From Candidatus Thorarchaeota archaeon (GTDB lineage: Archaea; Asgardarchaeota; Thorarchaeia; Thorarchaeales; Thorarchaeaceae): a stretch of 57,030 nucleotides of DNA. How positions within the stretch are numbered: position 1 is the first letter of the stretch; each line of letters begins with the position of its first letter. Shown piece by piece: positions 51,649 through 57,030 of this stretch. The stretch spans positions 1 to 57,030 of the forward strand of contig JACAEL010000023.1 of assembly GCA_013388835.1 (NCBI GenBank), read 5' to 3'. The notes beneath the pieces were generated by a model. It was not told the origin of the DNA and did not search any database. It saw only the letters and a list, made by a program, of their open reading frames with translations. A program made the position numbers and the translations under genes.

Positions 51649-52779
51649 TTAGGAATGAGCGGTCTCAGTCCACTCTCTGACTGCCTCGATTACCTGCTGT
51701 TGTTGACTGCGCTGCAGAGTGGTGCCAGATGGCAATGACAGTCCGATTCTCGATATCCTCGATGCAATGGGAGTCAGCTCCACATCTGTATACAGATTAT
51801 GGATTGATGGTTGTTCATTGCACGGAATGAAGAGTGGGCGGGTCTCGATGCCTGCCTTGTCCAGATGTGACGCCAATCTAATCCTCTTGTCCTCGGACTC
51901 GAGAAGAATCGAAAACATCCAGTAGACGTTCTTTGCCCAGGGCTTTGTCATCTGGTAGGAAAGCGTCGGCATCTCATCAAAGGCGATGGAGTAGGCCCGG
52001 GCAATCTCCAGCTTCTTTGCGATGAACTCATCTATCCGGGTCATCTGGGCAAGACCAATCGCCGCTTGGATGTTGGTCATCCTGAAGTTGTAACCAATCA
52101 CTGGATGCCAGTACTTCCTGTCCCTCGGCATTCCGTGATTTCGCAGCATCTCCATTCTCTCTAACAGCTCGTCATCACTTGTAGTGACCATCCCTCCCTC
52201 GCCAGTGGTCACTATCTTGTTTCCATAGAAACTAAAGCATCCAATATCACCAATGCTTCCGACTCTTCGTCCCTTGAACTCAGCTCCATGTGCCTCAGCT
52301 GCATCCTCAATGACATAGAGACCGTGTTTCTCTGCCACCTCTTGAATCAAGTCCATCTGACACGGGTGTCCGTAGAGATGAACCGGCATTATGGCCTTCG
52401 TCTTCTTGGTGATCAACCTCTCAAGCAAGTTGGGGTCCATACACCAGCAGGACTCATCAGAGTCAATGAAGACCGGACGTGCTCCAAGATGAATCACTGT
52501 CGCCGCCGATGCCATGAATGTGAAAGATGGAACGATGACCTCGTCGCCAGGACGCAGGTCGATTGCTGCTAACGCCAGAGAGAGGGCGACTGTGCCGTTG
52601 CAGGTTGACAGCGCGTGCTTTGAACCACAGTGGGCTGCGAAAGTGTCCTGAAACCTCCGGACATAGGGACCAGCACTGGACACCCATCCGGACTCGATTG
52701 CATCACGGACATACTCCAATTCAAGTGGCCCAAGTCTTGGTTCTGCAATGGGAATTGAGTGCGTGTTTTCGCCCCTCAA
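51649..52779 (-). CDS. DegT/DnrJ/EryC1 aminotransferase, perosamine synthase-like
   Basis: A 376-residue PLP enzyme of the sugar-aminotransferase family. Motifs are IPIAEPRLGPLELEYVRDAI, TCNGTVALSLALAAI, DEVIVPSFTFMASA, IEDAAEAHGAEFKGRRVGS, and SFYGNKIVTTGEGGMV, where Lys forms the aldimine. The last two blocks resemble GDP-perosamine synthases, which aminate GDP-4-keto-6-deoxymannose, the product of the convergent gmd gene. The start is TTG 52779 with no ATG nearby. A GATATAGG box just upstream on this strand (52794-52801) would start transcription very close to or inside the first codons, so the true start is uncertain. Confidence 0.88.
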   Translation of the reverse strand: MRGENTHSIPIAEPRLGPLELEYVRDAIESGWVSSAGPYVRRFQDTFAAHCGSKHALSTCNGTVALSLALAAIDLRPGDEVIVPSFTFMASAATVIHLGARPVFIDSDESCWCMDPNLLERLITKKTKAIMPVHLYGHPCQMDLIQEVAEKHGLYVIEDAAEAHGAEFKGRRVGSIGDIGCFSFYGNKIVTTGEGGMVTTSDDELLERMEMLRNHGMPRDRKYWHPVIGYNFRMTNIQAAIGLAQMTRIDEFIAKKLEIARAYSIAFDEMPTLSYQMTKPWAKNVYWMFSILLESEDKRIRLASHLDKAGIETRPLFIPCNEQPSIHNLYTDVELTPIASRISRIGLSLPSGTTLQRSQQQQVIEAVREWTETAHS

Positions 52780-52801
52780 TGGAATTCACACTCCTATATC
52801 G

Positions 52802-53370
52802 GTTCTTACTAGCCCTGAATACGAGAGGAACACCAAACAGACTGTGGTTCTGTTGATAACTGTATCGTACGGATGTGTTTCAAGAAGGCGACGTCTGCGA
52901 TGCATGTAGACAGTCTTGCAAACGCACGCATCGAAGGGATGGGCAACAGTGCTGTGTCTTGGGCGCAGCAAGACTCGCGCGTCCAGTCCAGTCTCGATAC
53001 CATTTGACTGTTGCTGAGTACTGTCCATTGGAGGCGGTCCAAGTCTGCCTCGGTATTGGCACTCAGTCAATCAGGTTTATGGTTGGAAGCGGCCAAGAGG
53101 CTGTTCATCAGTCTTCGCAGTTGTTGCCGACAACGATGTACTTGAGGCAGGCCCAGGGATTCGATTGATGAGAATGGCGAAGCCCAAATACGGAGTTGCG
53201 TATCTCTCCTCCTGAGGACTCCAACGTCCAGAAGCTGTACTCGGTACTTGCACGACTTTGATGACATTGATTCTCCCCCAATCCGAATTCATGGACGACT
53301 ATGGCAACCGTGGTTCACGAACCAGACTGAGACTGGAGACCGTCCATCTCACGCACGCACGGACGGAACA
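52802..53370. other. Intergenic, no gene recognised
   Basis: About 570 bp between the divergent aminotransferase and enolase genes. Frames of 60-97 codons occur on both strands, but their composition is not coding-like. No RNA gene or repeat was recognised. Confidence 0.5.
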
Positions 53371-53371
53371 G

Positions 53372-53379
53372 CATAAATT
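53372..53379 (+). promoter_or_regulatory. TATA box for the eno-apgM operon
   Basis: CAGCATAAATTCATC lies about 55 bp upstream of the enolase start. Transcription would start near 53402, giving a short leader for the two-gene operon. Confidence 0.5.
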
Positions 53380-53429
53380 CATCTTGGTGACTCCCCACTG
53401 CACGGTCCTGCGACCAGCAGTGTCACGAT

Positions 53430-54743
53430 GTGATAGCAATGGTCAGTTTCAAGTCAATCAAGGCTATTGAGATACTGGACTCACGAGGCAACCCGACTCT
53501 CATGACGCGAGTCACCCTCTCCGATGGCAGCTTCGGTGTGACAAAGGTCCCGAGTGGAGCATCCACGGGAACAAACGAGGCCCTTGAACTCCGGGATGGT
53601 GGTAAGCGGTATGGTGGCAAGGGCGTACTCAAGGCAGTGGAGCATGTCAACAACCAGATCGCAGCTGCGATGATGAAGGTCGACCCCCTGTCACAGAGTG
53701 CAGTTGACGAGGCTCTGCTGAAGCTTGACCCGAGCAAGGGGAAGTCGAAGTTGGGCGCCAACGCAGTCCTGTCGGTCTCAATGGCTACTGCAGTCGCTGC
53801 ATCTGCGCACCTGAAGATGGAGCTGTTCGAGTACCTGCGCACTAGGGTGTTGGGTCTTGACAGGCGGTACCTTCTCCCTGTACCGATGTCCAATGTCATC
53901 AACGGAGGCGTTCATGCAGGAAACAGCCTTGCCATTCAGGAGTTCATGATTCTCCCTGTAGGTGCCGATGATATGGTAAGTGCGATTCAGTATCTGAGCG
54001 AGGTGTACCATGCACTTGGCAAGCGGATGATTGCGAAGCACGGCAGGATGGCCAAACATATCGGCGATGAGGGTGGCTACTGTGGCTATGGGCTTAACTC
54101 GACCAGTGACGCCTTCGAGCAGATCATGGGCGCAATTGTGGATGCTGGCTACAGGCCCAAGGAAGATGTCGCTCTCGGGTTTGATGCCGCAGCGAGCAAC
54201 TTCTTCAAGGATGGAAAGTATCAGATTGACGGTCGGTCACTCGACGCAGGAGAACTCGTGGACTTCTACCTTGACCTCGAGAAGACTTTCCCAATCGTGC
54301 TGGTCGAGGACCCGTTCAACGAAGATGCCTTTGATGACTTTGCTGAGTACACTGAGAGAACCCGTACACAGGTGGTCACTGATGACCTGACGGTGTCCAA
54401 CCCGGAGATCGTGCGCAAGGCGATTGGCATGGCGGCGGGCAACTCGCTTCTTCTGAAGGTCAATCAGATTGGCTCTGTCACAGAGGCCATCGAGGCTGCG
54501 AAAGTGGCATATGAGGCGAACTGGGGCGTGGTTGTGAGCCATCGGAGCGGTGAGACCGGTGACTCGTTCATTGCTGACCTCTCGGTGGCTCTGTCGACGG
54601 GACTGATAAAGACGGGAGCCCCGGCGCGCAGTGACCGGGTAGAGAAGTACAACAGGCTCCTGGAGATCCATCACATCCTGAACGAGGAGTACGGGTATCC
54701 CGGTCCACAGTTCAGGAGTGCATGGAGGCGGTTCTGGACATGA
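53430..54743 (+). CDS. eno: Enolase (phosphopyruvate hydratase)
   Basis: A 437-residue enolase from GTG 53430; ATG 53439 is also possible. It dehydrates 2-phosphoglycerate to phosphoenolpyruvate. All key residues are visible: GASTGTNEA with the substrate-loop Ser, GGVHAG and QEFMILP, GDEGGY (acid/base Glu), the three Mg ligands in LGFDAAASNFF, VEDPFNED and VTDDLTVSN, the catalytic Lys in LLKVNQIG, SHRSGET, and IKTGAPARSDRVEKYN. The next gene, apgM, which makes its substrate, starts on its stop codon (ATGA). Confidence 0.98.
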   Translation: MIAMVSFKSIKAIEILDSRGNPTLMTRVTLSDGSFGVTKVPSGASTGTNEALELRDGGKRYGGKGVLKAVEHVNNQIAAAMMKVDPLSQSAVDEALLKLDPSKGKSKLGANAVLSVSMATAVAASAHLKMELFEYLRTRVLGLDRRYLLPVPMSNVINGGVHAGNSLAIQEFMILPVGADDMVSAIQYLSEVYHALGKRMIAKHGRMAKHIGDEGGYCGYGLNSTSDAFEQIMGAIVDAGYRPKEDVALGFDAAASNFFKDGKYQIDGRSLDAGELVDFYLDLEKTFPIVLVEDPFNEDAFDDFAEYTERTRTQVVTDDLTVSNPEIVRKAIGMAAGNSLLLKVNQIGSVTEAIEAAKVAYEANWGVVVSHRSGETGDSFIADLSVALSTGLIKTGAPARSDRVEKYNRLLEIHHILNEEYGYPGPQFRSAWRRFWT

Positions 54744-55981
54744 CTGCCAAGAGGACCGCAGTGCTTGTTGTGATGGATGGTCTCGGAGACCGGCCTGTCA
54801 AGGAACTTGGAGGTCGCACACCACTTCAGGCTGCAAAGAAGCCTAACTTGGACCGGTTGGCGAAGGAGGGCCAGAACGGCCTCATGAATGTGATTGGTCC
54901 GGGCATCATCCCCGGAAGCGACACAGCCCATCTCGCACTCTTCGGCTATGACCCGTTCTCGACCTATCCCGGCAGAGGTCCTCTAGAGGCACTGGGGGCC
55001 GGGCTACCATCAAGACCGGGTGACGTCGCCTTCCGGTCCAACTTCGCCACCGTTGACGCACAGATGGTCGTCTTGGACCGTCGTGCAGGACGTGAGTTCT
55101 CTAAGGAGGAGGGTAAGGCGTTGCAGGACGCGATCGATGGCCTGAAGATTGACGGGTTCACTGTCCACTTCATTCATACCGTTGAGCACAGAGGAGCACT
55201 GGTGCTAGAGGGCCCGGGTCTGTCGGACAAGGTGAGCGATATCGACCCGCACACCGAAGGGAAGAAGGTCCTGACCTGTCAACCACTTGAGCCAGCTGCC
55301 AAGAAGACCGCTGAGGTCATCAACAAGCTTGTACAACTCAGCTATGAGCGTCTCAATGACCTGAAGGTGAACACGGAGCGGAAGAAGAGAGGGGTGTCTC
55401 CTGCAAACGTGTTGCTGCTTCGTGGACCGGGCCAACACAGGGAGGTGCCCACCCTGCAACAGCGCTACGGCATCAGGAGCGCGGTGATTGCAGGTGGTGC
55501 GCTGTACATCGGGACCGCCAAGTACGTGGGAATGGAACACCTCACCGTGACTGGCCAGACGGGGACTATTGACACCAACTTCGAGGGCATTGCTGACAGG
55601 GCTATCAAGGCGGTCGAGTCCGGCTACGACTTCGTGTTCGTCCACATTAAGGCAACAGATAACGCGAGTCACGACCACAACGCTCGACAGAAGATGCTGG
55701 CGGTCGAACGCACAGACGGTCTGATAGGCAGAGTCGTTTCCGCTGTGGGCGGCCGAATCGTGCTTGCTGTCACTGGTGACCACACGACGTCTGTAGAGCT
55801 GGGTGAACATGTGTGCGACCCGGTACCGTTCCTCTTGTGGAGCGACTTCGTCCGACCCGATTCAGTCCGCTCCTTCTCGGAAACTGATGCAGCAGATGGT
55901 GCTCTGCATACGATACGTGGGGTGGATGTCCTACCCCTTCTTCTGGGCTACTCGGGACACATCGACAAGTTCGGTGCGTGA
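54740..55981 (+). CDS. apgM: 2,3-bisphosphoglycerate-independent phosphoglycerate mutase, archaeal type
   Basis: A 413-residue ApgM of the alkaline-phosphatase superfamily. It interconverts 3- and 2-phosphoglycerate. VLVVMDGLGDRPVKELGG holds the first metal Asp. GPGIIPGSDTAHLALFGYDP carries the Ser nucleophile. HIKATDNASHDHN and VTGDHTTSVELGEH give the remaining metal ligands. ATG 54740 overlaps the enolase stop as ATGA and has GGAGG (54724-54728) upstream; ATG 54722 would overlap enolase by 22 bp and lacks such a site. The archaeal form of the enzyme supports an archaeal host. Confidence 0.97.
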   Translation: MTAKRTAVLVVMDGLGDRPVKELGGRTPLQAAKKPNLDRLAKEGQNGLMNVIGPGIIPGSDTAHLALFGYDPFSTYPGRGPLEALGAGLPSRPGDVAFRSNFATVDAQMVVLDRRAGREFSKEEGKALQDAIDGLKIDGFTVHFIHTVEHRGALVLEGPGLSDKVSDIDPHTEGKKVLTCQPLEPAAKKTAEVINKLVQLSYERLNDLKVNTERKKRGVSPANVLLLRGPGQHREVPTLQQRYGIRSAVIAGGALYIGTAKYVGMEHLTVTGQTGTIDTNFEGIADRAIKAVESGYDFVFVHIKATDNASHDHNARQKMLAVERTDGLIGRVVSAVGGRIVLAVTGDHTTSVELGEHVCDPVPFLLWSDFVRPDSVRSFSETDAADGALHTIRGVDVLPLLLGYSGHIDKFGA

Positions 55982-56140
55982 CTCATCTTCAAATGACCGT
56001 TCGTCACTGACCGCACAGAGCCGATTGCAGGAGTGTGACTATATGGGCTTCACCGCACAATTTGACGTGGAGTACGGGGGACGCACGGGGCTGCTGAACA
56101 CGGAGGCACTGGTCATTGGACCTCTAATGGCCTCCATCAC

Positions 56141-56287
56141 ATGGTCCTCTATGCTCACATCCAGCGTCGAGTCGTCTTGGGCATGGCACTGGCAGTACTC
56201 GCCGAACGGTACAGACTGGTCCAGCAACTCCTCCTCTTCCTCAGCAGTGGTCCTCTCTCTCTGGGCGTGCTCTTGATCGTCACATAA
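56141..56287 (+). CDS. Possible small membrane protein
   Basis: A 48-codon frame with a basic start (MVLYAHIQRRVVLG) and two hydrophobic stretches (LGMALAVLAERY, LLLFLSSGPLSLGVLLIVT). It ends 8 bp before the next membrane-protein gene, in another frame. It could be a small gene, or the N-terminal part of the next protein separated by a frameshift. No ribosome-binding site was found; other frames here are also open. Confidence 0.25.
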   Translation: MVLYAHIQRRVVLGMALAVLAERYRLVQQLLLFLSSGPLSLGVLLIVT

Positions 56288-56295
56288 GGCTGTCC

Positions 56296-56943
56296 GTGTT
56301 CGTGCTGCTGTCAGTGATGCGACCAGACCGCGTAGAGCTGGTTTCGTTGCTGGTGCTCATCTCCCTGATGTCTACCCAGTTGATTGTCATCCCCGCACCC
56401 GGATTCGTGCTGCTCGCGCTCTTGTGCAAGTATAAAGACCACAAGTACGCGTTCCTCCTGTTGTCGCTCATTGGTGTCATAAAGGAGGTCATCGGTTTCG
56501 TAGCTCTGATTACGCTCTTTCTCTACGGCAGCCGGTCAAGAGCAGTACTCGGTGGAGTGTTGATGGCGGGCACATATGCTCTTGTGTGGCTCGTGATGGG
56601 CCCGTCCGACGCAGCACCGGGAGGCACACCACTGTTCACGCCATTCTATGTTGTCCAGGTGCTCCAGACCTCTTGGGCAATCTCAGCAGCAGTGTTCACC
56701 GCCGCAATCCTGAGCGCTTTCGTCATGGTCGTTCGGGATCTCAGAGGTGTTGCGGTCCTCATGGTCCTTGTCGCACCTATCTTCTTGTTCGGATTTTTCT
56801 GGGAGCCGCAGCTCTGGTTGCCTGCCATGATCGTCCTGCAGTATCGCGCAAGATGTCTGCAGCCAGGTATGCCTTCAAGAGCATGTACTGAGGAAGATCG
56901 GCATGATTGCACAAGTGGGCTCGGCGTTTCGCCGCAGGGTTAG
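56296..56943 (+). CDS. Predicted small integral membrane protein
   Basis: About 215 residues from GTG 56296; ATG 56317 would give MRPDRVELVSLLVLISLMS. Six or so membrane segments cover residues 12-180: LVSLLVLISLMSTQLIVIP, GFVLLALLC, AFLLLSLIGVIKEVIGFVALITLFLYG, VLMAGTYALVWLVMG, a segment at SAAVFTAAILSAFVMVV, and VLMVLVAPIFLFGFFW. The C-terminal ~35 residues are polar and Cys-containing. I do not recognise the family. It lies downstream of eno-apgM but 310 bp away. Confidence 0.6.
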   Translation: MFVLLSVMRPDRVELVSLLVLISLMSTQLIVIPAPGFVLLALLCKYKDHKYAFLLLSLIGVIKEVIGFVALITLFLYGSRSRAVLGGVLMAGTYALVWLVMGPSDAAPGGTPLFTPFYVVQVLQTSWAISAAVFTAAILSAFVMVVRDLRGVAVLMVLVAPIFLFGFFWEPQLWLPAMIVLQYRARCLQPGMPSRACTEEDRHDCTSGLGVSPQG

Positions 56944-56990
56944 CAGCAGCTGCCCAGAAGTCGGACAATCTTGGACATCACTGCGTGGTG

Positions 56991-56999
56991 CATATATAC
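56991..56999 (+). promoter_or_regulatory. TATA box for a gene beyond the right edge
   Basis: GTGCATATATACCTCC is a textbook archaeal TATA box. Transcription would start near 57023. The palindromic core would also serve the minus strand, but no minus-strand gene begins nearby, so a plus-strand gene outside the window is more likely. Confidence 0.5.
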
Positions 57000-57030
57000 C
57001 TCCGTGCGGGAACTGAGAGCTCGAGGTCGG

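Noticed and set aside
55205-55810. 201-codon minus-strand frame
   Set aside because: Antisense to apgM; composition is His/Arg-rich as expected for an opposite-strand shadow.

Overview
The window reads as archaeal chromosome. The phosphoglycerate mutase is the archaeal ApgM type, several genes are preceded by AT-rich TATA-like boxes and none by a recognisable bacterial -35/-10 pair, and HEPN/MNT toxin-antitoxin pairs and ATTGAAAC-ended CRISPR repeats are present. Gene style (many large sequon-rich membrane glycosyltransferases, moderate GC) suggests an Asgard archaeon such as a Thorarchaeia relative, but that is inference. No tRNA, rRNA, IS element or cas gene was seen.

Region 1 (1-5800) is defence-like. 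CRISPR array A runs in from the left edge and ends at 280 in a degenerate repeat. A second short array B (1374-1485) has a paralogous downstream flank. The flank of B leads into a HEPN-MNT toxin-antitoxin pair, and the flank of A ends in a dead remnant of the same HEPN gene. After a COG1313-type radical SAM protein and an orphan hypC comes a solitary degenerate CRISPR repeat (4879-4913), then a hairpin with a T5 run, then a second pair in the opposite order (MNT-HEPN). This last arrangement resembles a CRISPR-regulated toxin-antitoxin (CreTA) and is the best candidate for an undescribed system.

Region 2 (5886-52779) is a surface-glycan assembly and export locus of about 47 kb. It holds one sugar-phosphate nucleotidylyltransferase, three GT2 and eight GT4 glycosyltransferases, five large GT-C-like membrane proteins with extracytoplasmic tails, and three MOP-superfamily flippases, one of them fused to a GNAT acetyltransferase. 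Sugar-nucleotide enzymes are two GDP-mannose-dehydratase-like proteins (one broken by an in-frame TAG), a UDP-glucose-epimerase-like protein, a UDP-ManNAc-dehydrogenase-like protein and a perosamine-synthase-like aminotransferase. Decorating enzymes are a polysaccharide deacetylase, a FemAB-like acyltransferase and a hexapeptide acyltransferase. Strand switches are frequent, and gene remnants suggest a patchwork locus. The likely flow is: nucleotide sugars are made, GT2/GT4 enzymes build a lipid-linked glycan in the cytoplasm, flippases turn it outward, and GT-C proteins extend or transfer it at the cell surface.

Region 3 is lower glycolysis. Pyruvate kinase (39151-40593, minus) sits inside the glycan locus, and a 104-bp relic of it lies about 2 kb away. 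Enolase and ApgM form a translationally coupled pair at 53430-55981. The window closes with a small membrane protein and a TATA box for a gene beyond the right edge.
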